NCBI GenBank assembly: GCA_036510975.1
Contig: DATCCY010000001.1
Coordinates: 1-26,183 of the forward strand
Length of the DNA: 26,183 bases
Source: Longivirga sp036510975
GTDB lineage: Bacteria; Actinomycetota; Actinomycetes; S36-B12; CAIYMF01
Direction: 5' to 3'
Each line of letters starts with the position of its first letter. Within the stretch, counting starts at the first letter, position 1. The position numbers and the translations under genes were made by a program. Under the pieces are notes generated by a model. That model had not been told where the DNA came from, searched no databases, and worked only from the letters and a program-made list of their open reading frames with translations. This document shows, piece by piece, positions 8,027 to 17,173 of this stretch.

Positions 8027-8048
8027 CGCGGTCCTCGTCCGGACCGCG
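8027..8048 (-). repeat. Perfect inverted repeat in the clpB upstream region
   Basis: CGCGGTCC (8027-8034) and GGACCGCG (8041-8048) form an 8-bp stem with a 6-base loop, 26 bases upstream of the clpB ATG. As RNA it would be a stable hairpin in the clpB leader or the hspR-clpB intercistronic segment, able to act as a processing or attenuation site. No HAIR-like HspR site is present in 8002-8126. Confidence 0.45.
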
Positions 8049-8126
8049 TACGTCGATGGATTCGATGGGGCGCCGTGCGTGCGCTTGTCGCGCGCCGGGG
8101 CACCGTGATGGGGAGGGGGGTGCTCG

Positions 8127-8543
8127 CTAGCCGGTGCGGTGGTGGTGGTCTCGGTCGGCGGGGCGGGGGCGCCAGACGACGACGGCGGTCGACGGCTCCG
8201 AGGTGGTGCTCGGCGGCCGGGCGCCGATGCCGGGGCGCAGCCGTTGCACCTCGGCGAGCAGGATGCCGAGCTGTGAGCGCAACCGCTCGTTCTCGGTCTC
8301 GAGCCCGAGGATCCGCTGGATGCCGGCGAGGTTGACCCCCTCGGCCGACAGGCGCGTCACCTCGCGCAGCGAGGCGATGTCGCGCAACGAGTAGAGCCGG
8401 TTGCGACCGCTCGTGCGCCGGGGCGACACCAGGCCGAGCCGGTCGTACTGCCGCAGGGTCTGCGGATGCAGCCCGGCGAGCTGCGCCGCGACCGAGATGG
8501 CGTAGACGGGCGCGGCGTCGTCGGGCCGCAGGTGCTCGTTCAC
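8127..8543 (-). CDS. hspR: MerR-family heat-shock repressor HspR
   Basis: 138 residues from a GTG at 8543-8541, which overlaps the dnaJ stop as GTGA. Residues 13-60 form the MerR-type winged helix-turn-helix: VYAISVAAQLAGLHPQTLRQ, then the diagnostic YDRLGLVSPRRT, then RNRLYSLRDIASL. A leucine-rich dimerisation helix (ETENERLRSQLGILLAEVQRL) follows at about 82-102. A polar, disordered tail rich in His and Arg (DRDHHHRTG) ends the protein. HspR is known to repress the dnaK operon through HAIR sites, with DnaK as co-repressor, so this gene is autoregulated. The likely target in this window is the inverted repeat at 12400-12420. Position as fourth gene after dnaJ supports the call strongly. Confidence 0.95.
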   Translation of the reverse strand: MNEHLRPDDAAPVYAISVAAQLAGLHPQTLRQYDRLGLVSPRRTSGRNRLYSLRDIASLREVTRLSAEGVNLAGIQRILGLETENERLRSQLGILLAEVQRLRPGIGARPPSTTSEPSTAVVVWRPRPADRDHHHRTG

Positions 8544-9766
8544 GACGGGTCACCGGCCTTCGTGCCGGTGGGATGGCCGGCGTGCTTGGTCCCCTGCGCA
8601 CCGGCCGCGCGCGCGGCGAGGTCGGCGCGGGGGTCGTGTCCCGCGGTGGCCGCGGCGTACGCCGTCAGCGCCTCGCGGGCCTCCTTCGAGAGCTTCTGCG
8701 GCACCGCGACCTCGACGGTCACGAGCAGGTCGCCCCGCGTGCCGTCCTTGCGCCGCACTCCGCGACCGCGCACGCGCATGACGCGCCCGCTCTGGGTCCC
8801 CTCGGGCAGGCGCACCTTCACCGGCCCGCCCTCCGGTACCGGGACGGCCACGTCGGCCCCCAGGGCCGCCTCGTCGAAGGTGATCGGCACCGTGACGGTG
8901 AGGTTGTCGCCGTCGCGGCCGAAGACCGGGTGCGGCGTGACCTTCACGCCGACCAGCAGGTCGCCGGACTCGCCACCGTGCTCACCGGGGGCGCCCTTGC
9001 CGCGCAGCCGGATCTTCGCGCCGTTGCGCACGCCGGCGGGGATGCGGGCCTGCACCGTGCGGGTCGACGGCGCGTGGCCGCTGCCGTGGCACGTGGGGCA
9101 CGGGTCGTCGACCACGAGACCGCGCCCGTGGCAGGCGCGGCAGGTCTCGGGAAGAGCGAAGCCGCCGGCGTTGCGGTTGACCTGTCCGGCGCCCCCGCAG
9201 GTCGGGCAGACGCGCGGAGTCGTGCCGTTGCGCGCCCCGGTGCCCGAGCAGACGCCACACGGCGCCTCGGTCGTGAGGCGCAGCGGCAGCGTGATGCCCT
9301 CGAGCGCCTCGTCGAACGACAGCGTCACGGAGCTCTCGATGTCGGCGCCGCGGCGCGCCCGGCTGCGACCCCCGCCGCCACGGTTGAAGATGCCGCCGAA
9401 CACGTCGCCGAAGCCGCCGCCCCCGCCCGCGCCACCGGCACCGCGGAGCAGGTCGTTGATGTCGAAGGTGCTCTGCCCGCCCGGACCGGTCGGTCCGCCG
9501 AACCCGCCGGGCATGCGGAAGCCGCCGCTGGTGAACAGCGCGCGGGCCTCGTCGTACTCCTTGCGCTTGGCGTCGTCGGACAGGACGTCGTAGGCCTCGG
9601 AGACCTCCTTGAAGCGGGCCTCGGCCTTCGGGTCGTTCTCGTTGCTGTCCGGGTGGTGCTTCTTCGCCAGCGACCGGAACGCCTTCTTGATCTCGGCCGC
9701 GGACGCGTCCTTGGAGACGCCGAGGGCCTTGTAGTAGTCCTTCTCGTACATGTCCTTCTGACTCAC
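8540..9766 (-). CDS. dnaJ: Chaperone DnaJ (Hsp40, type I)
   Basis: 408 residues from a GTG at 9766-9764 with a very strong AGGAGG ribosome site just upstream (within 9771-9780); an internal ATG five codons on is less likely. Residues 8-75 are the J-domain with HPD at 38-40, which triggers DnaK ATP hydrolysis. A Gly/Phe-rich linker runs from about 82 to 137. The zinc domain has all four CxxCxGxG repeats, starting at Cys170, Cys187, Cys209 and Cys223. Two beta-barrel substrate domains follow to about residue 380, then an Ala/Gly/Lys-rich tail. All type I elements are present. It follows grpE after 98 bases and overlaps hspR by four. It delivers unfolded proteins to DnaK. Confidence 0.97.
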   Translation of the reverse strand: MSQKDMYEKDYYKALGVSKDASAAEIKKAFRSLAKKHHPDSNENDPKAEARFKEVSEAYDVLSDDAKRKEYDEARALFTSGGFRMPGGFGGPTGPGGQSTFDINDLLRGAGGAGGGGGFGDVFGGIFNRGGGGRSRARRGADIESSVTLSFDEALEGITLPLRLTTEAPCGVCSGTGARNGTTPRVCPTCGGAGQVNRNAGGFALPETCRACHGRGLVVDDPCPTCHGSGHAPSTRTVQARIPAGVRNGAKIRLRGKGAPGEHGGESGDLLVGVKVTPHPVFGRDGDNLTVTVPITFDEAALGADVAVPVPEGGPVKVRLPEGTQSGRVMRVRGRGVRRKDGTRGDLLVTVEVAVPQKLSKEAREALTAYAAATAGHDPRADLAARAAGAQGTKHAGHPTGTKAGDPS

Positions 9767-9804
9767 GGCGTCCTCCTCTCGCCCGTCCCGCCCTTGTCGA
9801 ATCC

Positions 9805-9863
9805 GTCCCTCAGGGACACGTCCTGCCGAAGAACTGCGCGATTCATCCCTCAGGGTCGAATCG
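9805..9863 (-). repeat. Two hairpin-forming CCCTCAGGG elements between grpE and dnaJ
   Basis: The 10-mer TCCCTCAGGG occurs twice exactly 40 bases apart (9806-9815 and 9846-9855). The first lies in the palindrome GTCCCT-C-AGGGAC (9805-9817). The second sits inside a larger inverted repeat with outer arms CGATTC/GAATCG (9839-9863). Both would form hairpins in the mRNA between grpE and dnaJ, and could affect processing or relative expression. Confidence 0.5.
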
Positions 9864-9864
9864 T

Positions 9865-10454
9865 TCAGTCCTGTTCGGGGTCGGCCACTGCGACGATCGC
9901 GGGGCGCAGGATCCGGCCCTTGAAGCGGTAGCCCGGCTGGAACACCGAGATGCACGTGGTCACGCTGACCTCAGGGCTGTGGGCGTGCGTGATCGCCTCG
10001 TGGACGGTCGGGTCGAACTCGTCGCCCGCCGCGCCGAACCGCTCGAGGCCCTGCCGGGCGACCGTGGCCTCGAGGGCCTCGGCGACCGACTTGAAGGCAC
10101 CGTCGAGGTCGCCGTGGTCACGGGCGCGACCGATGTCGTCGAGCACGGGGAGCAGCTCGGCGAGCGAGCTCCCGATCGCGAGGTCGCGGTTGGACTCGCG
10201 GTCGCGCTCGACGCGCTTGCGGTAGTTGGCGTACTCGGCGTGGACCCGCTGCAGGTCGGCGGTGAGCTCGCCGACCTTGGCGTCGACGTCGGCGAGCTCC
10301 TCCTCCACCACGAGCCCCTCGACGATGCCGGCGAAGGCGTCGTCGTCGGACTGCGGGGCGGGTGCGGGAGCAGCAGGCTGCTCCCGCACCTCGAAGGTCT
10401 CCGGGTCGATACGCCGCTTGTCCTCGAACGAGAAGCCCGGGTTCTCCGACTCGG

Positions 10455-10458
<4 letters not shown>
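9865..10458 (-). CDS. grpE: Nucleotide exchange factor GrpE
   Basis: 197 residues from a GTG at 10458-10456 that overlaps the dnaK stop (GTGA), so translation is probably coupled to dnaK. The first 50 residues are acidic and disordered. A long dimerisation helix (about 52-95, with the family marks ADLQRVHAEYANYRKRVERD) is followed by the four-helix-bundle region and then the small beta-domain that contacts the DnaK ATPase (ISVFQPGYRFKGRILRPAIV, 170-189). It releases ADP from DnaK. Length and layout are normal for actinobacterial GrpE. It ends 98 bases before dnaJ. Confidence 0.97.
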
Positions 10459-12308
<1,850 letters not shown>

Positions 12309-12354
12309 GGGACGTGCCTTTCGTAGGTGCCGACGGGGAAGTCGTGGTGGTCCG

Positions 12355-12383
12355 ACTCTGGGACGGTTCACATCGAGTGTCAA
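12355..12383 (-). promoter_or_regulatory. Candidate dnaK promoter
   Basis: On the minus strand a perfect TTGACA (complement of 12378-12383) is followed after 17 bases by CAGAGT (complement of 12355-12360), a weak -10. Transcription would start near 12348, leaving a leader of about 40 bases before the dnaK ATG. The -35 is excellent and the -10 poor. Confidence 0.45.
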
Positions 12384-12399
12384 CCGCTCCAGCAACTGA

Positions 12400-12420
12400 T
12401 GTGAGTCTAGTCGACTCAAG
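12400..12420 (-). promoter_or_regulatory. HAIR-type HspR operator
   Basis: Read on the minus strand, the site is CTTGAGT-N7-ACTCACA. The published HAIR consensus is CTTGAGT-N7-ACTCAAG: the first half matches 7/7, the second 5/7, and the spacer is exactly seven. Its position upstream of dnaK in an operon encoding HspR makes the call solid. It lies about 16 bases upstream of the best TTGACA, so it may also influence the divergent gene. Confidence 0.85.
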
Positions 12421-12428
12421 TCACCTTA

Positions 12429-12434
12429 CATAAT
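12429..12434 (+). promoter_or_regulatory. Possible plus-strand -10 element (CATAAT) next to the HAIR site
   Basis: CATAAT is the most A/T-rich hexamer of the divergent region. With 17-base spacing its -35 position (12406-12411) falls inside the HAIR operator but reads TCTAGT, a poor match. If used, transcription of the downstream oxidoreductase would be exposed to HspR. Confidence 0.25.
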
Positions 12435-12502
12435 GCGCAGGCGCGGCCTGGCATTCCCCAGCCGGCGCGCGGGGTCGACGCCCCTCGGGGAGCCCGCGTC
12501 GC

Positions 12503-12508
12503 TAGCGT
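12503..12508 (+). promoter_or_regulatory. Possible -10 element (TAGCGT) for the Fe-S oxidoreductase
   Basis: TAGCGT fits the actinobacterial TAGNNT preference, and the same TAGCGTGG octamer precedes the penicillin-binding protein gene at 25191. Transcription would begin near 12515, about 80 bases before the GTG. No clear -35. Confidence 0.35.
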
Positions 12509-12535
12509 GGCTTCATCCGGCCCGTCCGACGTAAG

Positions 12536-12548
12536 TTACTGGCGAGTA
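12536..12548 (+). promoter_or_regulatory. Inverted repeat TACT-N4-AGTA, possible repressor operator
   Basis: TACT (12537-12540) and AGTA (12545-12548) are perfect half-sites around GGCG, with an extra T at 12536. It lies 46 bases upstream of the oxidoreductase start, downstream of the TAGCGT element, where a bound repressor would block transcription. Its shape resembles short TetR-type operators. The identity of the regulator is unknown. Confidence 0.4.
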
Positions 12549-12594
12549 GAGTCTTCGCCAGCCCCGCCAGCCCCGCCGTCCCCGGAGGATCCCG

Positions 12595-14820
12595 GTGCCC
12601 GACCTGAGCACGCTCGCCACCGACGTCACCCTGCTGACGCCGTTCTCCGCCACCCACCTCACGGTGCGTCTCGTCGTCGGGGTGCTGCTCACGATCGCCG
12701 CGCTCTCGCTCGCCGCGTGGCGGGGCAACCGGATCTACCAGGTGATCCGCTCGGGGCAGCCGGCGGTCGGGCGCACCGACGAGAAGGGGGTCCGGGTCCA
12801 GGCCGAGGTGGTCGAGGTCCTCGGCCAGCGCAAGCTGCTCAAGTGGGGCCCCTCGGGTGCCGCGCACTTCTTCACCTTCTGGGGCTTCCTGATCCTGGGC
12901 CTCACGATCCTCGAGGCGTTCGGCGCGCTGTTCGACCCGAACTTCCACGTGCCGCTGATCGGCACCTGGCCGGTCGTCGGGTTCCTGGAGGACTTCTTCG
13001 GCCTCGCCGTCCTCGTCGCGCTCGTGGTGTTCAGCGTCATCCGGATCCGGAAGAACCCGCACAAGGTCGGCCGCGAGTCGCGGTTCTACGGCTCGCACAC
13101 CGGCGGCGCGTGGCTGATCCTGGCCTCGATCGCGACGATCGTGATCACGCTGTTCGTCTACCGCGGCGCGCAGATCAACAACGGCACGTTCCCGTTCGAC
13201 CCGCCCACGGCGGCGTTCGTCTCGAACCGGGTCGCAGGGCTGCTCGAACCGCTGGGCACGACGGCGAACGAGTGGATCGAGACCGTCTTCATCATCCTGT
13301 CCTTCGGCGCCGTGCTCGGGACGACGATCCTCGTGCTCTACAGCAAGCACATGCACATCTTCCTGGCGCCGTTCAACGTGCTGTTCTCGCGCCGCCCCAA
13401 CGGGCTCGGCCCCCTCCTGCCGATGTACTCCGGGACCGAGCGGATCGACTTCGAGGACCCGGACGACGACGCGACGTTCGGCCGCGGCGCGATCACCGAC
13501 TTCACGTGGAAGGGCAACCTCGACCTGCTCACCTGCACGGAGTGCGGCCGCTGCCAGTCGCAGTGCCCGGCATGGAACACCGAGAAGCCGCTCTCGCCGA
13601 AGCTGCTGATCATGGACCTGCGCGACAACCTCCTCGCCCAGGCGCCCTACCTGGCCGCGCAGGCGAGCCCGACCTACCTCGCCTCGCCCGGCGCAGGGAG
13701 GGCGTCCGTGCCCGTGCCGGTCGAGATCGCGTCGTACTCTCAGGAGATCCAGGACGCGCACGCCCGCCCGCTCGTCGGGTCGCGCGAGAGCGACAACGCA
13801 GTGATCGACGAGGACGTGCTGTGGTCCTGCACCATGTGCGGCGCCTGCGTCAACCAGTGCCCGGTCGACATCGAGCACATCGACCACATCGCCGACATGC
13901 GCCGCAACCGCGTCATGATCGAGTCGCAGTTCCCGACCGAGCTCGCGGGCCTGTTCAAGAACGTCGAGAACAAGGGCAACCCGTGGGGGATGAACGCCTC
14001 GCTGCGCAACGCGTGGATCGAGGAGGTCGACTTCGAGGTCCGGGTGTTCGGCGCCGAGGGCGAGGACACCATCCCCGACGACGTCGACTACCTGTTCTGG
14101 GTCGGCTGCGCCGGAGCCTTCGAGGACCGCGCGAAGAAGACCACGAAGGCCGTCGCGGAGCTGCTGCACCTGGCCGGCGTGCAGTTCATGGTGCTCGGCG
14201 AGGGCGAGACCTGCACCGGCGACCCGGCGCGACGGGCGGGCAACGAGTTCCTGTTCCAGATGCAGGCGATGCAGAACGTCGAGGTCCTCAACGAGGTCAA
14301 GGCGAAGAAGATCGTCGTCACGTGCCCGCACTGCCTCAACACCCTCGGCCGCGAGTACCCCCAGCTCGGCGGCAACTACGACGTCGTGCACCACAGCCAG
14401 CTGCTCGCGACGCTGGTGAAGGAGGGGCGCCTCACCCCGGTGACCCCGGTCGAGGGCGCCGTGACCTACCACGACCCGTGCTACCTCGGCCGGCACAACA
14501 AGGTCTACACCCCGCCGCGCGACCTCCTCGGCTCGCTGCCCGGGCTGCAGCTCACCGAGATGGAGCGCTCCGCCGACCGCTCGTTCTGCTGCGGCGCCGG
14601 CGGCGCGCGGATGTGGATGGAGGAGAAGCTCGGGACGCGGATCAACCTCAACCGCACCGACGAGGCCCTCGCCACGGGCGCCTCGACCATCGCGGTCGCG
14701 TGCCCGTTCTGCTCGGTCATGATCAACGACGGCGTCACCAACCGCTCGCAGGGCAAGGACGTCCCCGTGGCCGAGGTCGCCGACATCGCGACCCTGCTGC
14801 TGGGCAGCGTCCGTACCTGA
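12595..14820 (+). CDS. Membrane Fe-S oxidoreductase, EtfD-like (heterodisulfide reductase-related)
   Basis: 741 residues from a GTG at 12595 with GGAGGA (12584-12589) five bases upstream. An N-terminal membrane part of about five helices (to about residue 260) resembles the haem-binding NarI/HdrE-type domain. Two [4Fe-4S] motifs follow: C314-x2-C317-x2-C320-x3-C324 and C412-x2-C415-x2-C418-x3-C422. Two CCG (cysteine-rich) domains then carry C505, C577-x2-C580, C629 and the C665-C666 pair. This order matches the actinobacterial EtfD protein (Rv0338c type), thought to pass electrons from ETF and acyl-CoA dehydrogenases to the membrane quinone pool. Assignment to that role is by family resemblance; no etfBA genes are in the window. 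It is divergent from dnaK and convergent with the acyltransferase, four bases apart. Confidence 0.87.
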   Translation: MPDLSTLATDVTLLTPFSATHLTVRLVVGVLLTIAALSLAAWRGNRIYQVIRSGQPAVGRTDEKGVRVQAEVVEVLGQRKLLKWGPSGAAHFFTFWGFLILGLTILEAFGALFDPNFHVPLIGTWPVVGFLEDFFGLAVLVALVVFSVIRIRKNPHKVGRESRFYGSHTGGAWLILASIATIVITLFVYRGAQINNGTFPFDPPTAAFVSNRVAGLLEPLGTTANEWIETVFIILSFGAVLGTTILVLYSKHMHIFLAPFNVLFSRRPNGLGPLLPMYSGTERIDFEDPDDDATFGRGAITDFTWKGNLDLLTCTECGRCQSQCPAWNTEKPLSPKLLIMDLRDNLLAQAPYLAAQASPTYLASPGAGRASVPVPVEIASYSQEIQDAHARPLVGSRESDNAVIDEDVLWSCTMCGACVNQCPVDIEHIDHIADMRRNRVMIESQFPTELAGLFKNVENKGNPWGMNASLRNAWIEEVDFEVRVFGAEGEDTIPDDVDYLFWVGCAGAFEDRAKKTTKAVAELLHLAGVQFMVLGEGETCTGDPARRAGNEFLFQMQAMQNVEVLNEVKAKKIVVTCPHCLNTLGREYPQLGGNYDVVHHSQLLATLVKEGRLTPVTPVEGAVTYHDPCYLGRHNKVYTPPRDLLGSLPGLQLTEMERSADRSFCCGAGGARMWMEEKLGTRINLNRTDEALATGASTIAVACPFCSVMINDGVTNRSQGKDVPVAEVADIATLLLGSVRT

Positions 14821-14828
14821 CCGGTCAG
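14817..14828. repeat. 12-bp perfect palindrome spanning two convergent stop codons
   Basis: CTGACCGGTCAG contains the TGA of the oxidoreductase (14818-14820) and, on the other strand, the TGA of the acyltransferase (14825-14827). It is the only symmetric element in the four-base gap. It is too short to be a convincing terminator. Confidence 0.4.
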
Positions 14829-17017
14829 TGGACCAGGGGTGCGAGCTGCGCCCCGAGGTACGGCGCGAGGGCTCGGGCGAACGTCGCCGTGAGGTGGCTG
14901 GTGTCGCGGTAGACGAGGTACTTCCCGCGCGTCACGGGGCACCGCGACGGGTCGCAGATCACGGAGGTGAGGTCGACGCCGTGCGCACCCGCGACGCCCG
15001 CCACCATGCCGACGTCGTAGGCCGGTGAGTCGAGCGCCGAACGGCTCAGGTCGCAGGCGCTCGGGTTCGACCGGTGCTGCGAGACGCAGGACGGCACGTC
15101 GCGTCCTGGCCAGGGCGTGTCGCGCAGGACCGCGACCGGCACCGCGGCCTTCGCCAGCGCCGCGAGCGAGCGCGACCAGCCGGCCTGCCACTCCGCGGCG
15201 GCCTTGGCGGGGTCGATCCGCGAGCCCGTCGCGCGGTCGACGAGCGAGTCGGTGCGCGTCCCCGTCGCGACGACGAGCGCCGGGTGCGTCTGCGCGATCT
15301 CGGCGAGCACGGCCGCGCGCCAGGTGTCGCACTCGTCGTAGGCCCGCTTGAGCGCGCGGTCGAAGATGGTGACGTCCGGGGCGGGGCAACCGGACTTGGT
15401 GCGCACGAGCAGCCGCCAATGACGCGTCTCCGCCAGCGTCTCGAGCGCCGGGAACCACTGGGCGGCATGGGAATCCCCGACCAGCACCACCTCGGTGCTC
15501 GAGGAGGTGTCACCGAACGCGCAGTCGCCGTGGGTGGTCTGCGACTTCGTGAGGTGGCAGCCGTCGGCGTAGATCACCGGGATGTCGTCGCGCGCCTTCG
15601 ACGGACTCGGGGTCAGCGGCCCGGTCGGCCAGACCACCGCAGCGGCCGTGGGGTGCGAGCTCGGCGCGGAGCTCGACGGCGTCGGTGTGCCGGACGGAGC
15701 CAGCGCGGCCGGGCCACGACCGGTCTGCTCGTCGGCCGTGGACGGCGCCCCGAGCCCGGACGCGAGCGCCCCGCCGCCGCTCGACACCGCGAGGGCGGCA
15801 CCGGCGAGCGCGGCCGTGACCGACAGCGCGGCGCCGAGCCGCAGCGACCGCCCGGTGCTCGCGACCAGCGCCGGCAGGTGGTGCAGCGGGCGCTCGACGA
15901 AGCGGTAGGCGAGCGCGGACGGCACCAGGGCCAGGAGCGCGATCGCCAGCCGACGCGGCACGCCGAGGTCGCCCCAGACCGACGCGGCGAGGACGAGGAA
16001 CGGCCAGTGCCACAGGTACCAGCTGTAGGACAGCCGACCGAGGGCGCGCATCGGCCACCACGACAGCGGCGCGGCCACGCCGGTCCCGCGGTCCGAGCCG
16101 ACTGCCCCGGCCGCGATCACGGCCGCCGTGCCGAGCACCGGCCACACCGCAGCGGTGCCGGGGTAGGGCAGGTCGTTGGACAGCACGACGACGGACCCGA
16201 GGAGCACGCCCGCACCGAGCCACCCGAGCAGGCGGCGTACGCCGACGGGCAGCCGCGCGAGGTCCACCGCGCCGATCGACACCAGGCCGCCGATCGCGAA
16301 CTCCCACGCGCGGGTCGGCATCGAGAAGAACGCCCACGGCTCGATCCGCGCGGTGAGCCGCAGCGACAGTGCGAACGACGCGACGCCGAGGACCGCGAGC
16401 ACCACGGCGAGCGGTCCGCGAGACACCGAGCGCCGACCGGCCCGCGCCGAGGTCGTACGCCGACGCCACGTGACGAACGCGGCGGTCGCGATGATGAGCA
16501 GCGGCCAGACGACGTAGAACTGCTCCTCGACCCCGAGCGACCAGAAGTGCAGGACGGGGCTGGGCGCAGCGTCGGACGCGAGGTAGTCGGTGGCCTGCAC
16601 GGCGAACCGGATGTTGGCGACGTAGAGCGCTGCGGCGGTGATGTCGAGACCCACGCTCTGGTGGTCGATCCCGGGGATCGCGAACCACGACGCGAGCGCG
16701 ACGAGGGCCAGCACGAGAGTGGCCGCGGGGAGCAGGCGGCGCGCCCGCCGGGCCCAGAAGCGGGCGAGCGACACGTGGCCGGTCGCGGTCGCCTCGGCGA
16801 CGAGCAGCCCGGTGATGAGGAAGCCGGAGATCACGAAGAACACGTCGACCCCGACGAAGCCGCCGCCGAACAGCGGCAGCCCGACGTGGTAGCCGACCAC
16901 CGCCGCGATGGCGACGGCGCGCAGCCCCTCGACGTCGGTGCGGAAGGTCCAGGAGCCGCGCGGCCCGCGGGTCGAGGAGGCGACGGGCTCGTCGGCCGTC
17001 AGCGGCATCCCGGACAC
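14825..17017 (-). CDS. Acyltransferase-3 / SGNH two-domain membrane O-acyltransferase
   Basis: 730 residues from a GTG at 17017-17015, chosen because a TATCCT -10 lies seven bases upstream (leaderless pattern); an ATG at 17008 is the alternative. Residues 25-410 form the acyltransferase-3 membrane domain (about ten helices, with RTDVEGLRAVAI, VGYHV, GFVGVDVFFVISGFLIT and FWSLGVEEQFYVVWP). A Ser/Pro/Thr-rich linker (about 420-475) leads to a C-terminal SGNH esterase-like domain with GDSHA (514-518; nucleophile Ser516) and D705-x-S-H708 completing the triad. Such OafA-like proteins move acyl groups, often acetyl, across the membrane onto cell-surface glycans or peptidoglycan. Paired cysteines in the outer domain fit an extracytoplasmic location. 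The acceptor is unknown; no glycan cluster lies nearby. Confidence 0.92.
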   Translation of the reverse strand: MSGMPLTADEPVASSTRGPRGSWTFRTDVEGLRAVAIAAVVGYHVGLPLFGGGFVGVDVFFVISGFLITGLLVAEATATGHVSLARFWARRARRLLPAATLVLALVALASWFAIPGIDHQSVGLDITAAALYVANIRFAVQATDYLASDAAPSPVLHFWSLGVEEQFYVVWPLLIIATAAFVTWRRRTTSARAGRRSVSRGPLAVVLAVLGVASFALSLRLTARIEPWAFFSMPTRAWEFAIGGLVSIGAVDLARLPVGVRRLLGWLGAGVLLGSVVVLSNDLPYPGTAAVWPVLGTAAVIAAGAVGSDRGTGVAAPLSWWPMRALGRLSYSWYLWHWPFLVLAASVWGDLGVPRRLAIALLALVPSALAYRFVERPLHHLPALVASTGRSLRLGAALSVTAALAGAALAVSSGGGALASGLGAPSTADEQTGRGPAALAPSGTPTPSSSAPSSHPTAAAVVWPTGPLTPSPSKARDDIPVIYADGCHLTKSQTTHGDCAFGDTSSSTEVVLVGDSHAAQWFPALETLAETRHWRLLVRTKSGCPAPDVTIFDRALKRAYDECDTWRAAVLAEIAQTHPALVVATGTRTDSLVDRATGSRIDPAKAAAEWQAGWSRSLAALAKAAVPVAVLRDTPWPGRDVPSCVSQHRSNPSACDLSRSALDSPAYDVGMVAGVAGAHGVDLTSVICDPSRCPVTRGKYLVYRDTSHLTATFARALAPYLGAQLAPLVH

Positions 17018-17030
17018 GCGTCCGAGGATA
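17018..17030 (-). promoter_or_regulatory. Candidate -10 element for a leaderless acyltransferase transcript
   Basis: TATCCT on the minus strand (complement of 17025-17030) is followed by seven bases and then the GTG at 17017. There is no Shine-Dalgarno sequence before either this GTG or the ATG nine bases on. Confidence 0.4.
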
Positions 17031-17078
17031 CGTCCCGTCGCGACGACCCCCGCACGCTCAGACGGAGGGGACGAGGCG

Positions 17079-17136
17079 GCTTCACCGCCCGAATCCACGG
17101 AGACTCGGTGGTTCCCCGGGATTCGGGCGGTGAGGC
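17079..17136. terminator. Long inverted repeat downstream of the export operon
   Basis: TCACCGCCCGAATCC (17082-17096) pairs perfectly with 17119-17133, extending to 17 of 18 pairs at 17079-17136, around a 22-base loop. It begins 37 bases after the stop of the last operon gene (17174) and precedes the acyltransferase promoter. It is probably the operon terminator; no T-run is present. Confidence 0.6.
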
Positions 17137-17173
17137 GAACGGCCCACCGTCGTGCAGGTCGGCGAGGACGCGG

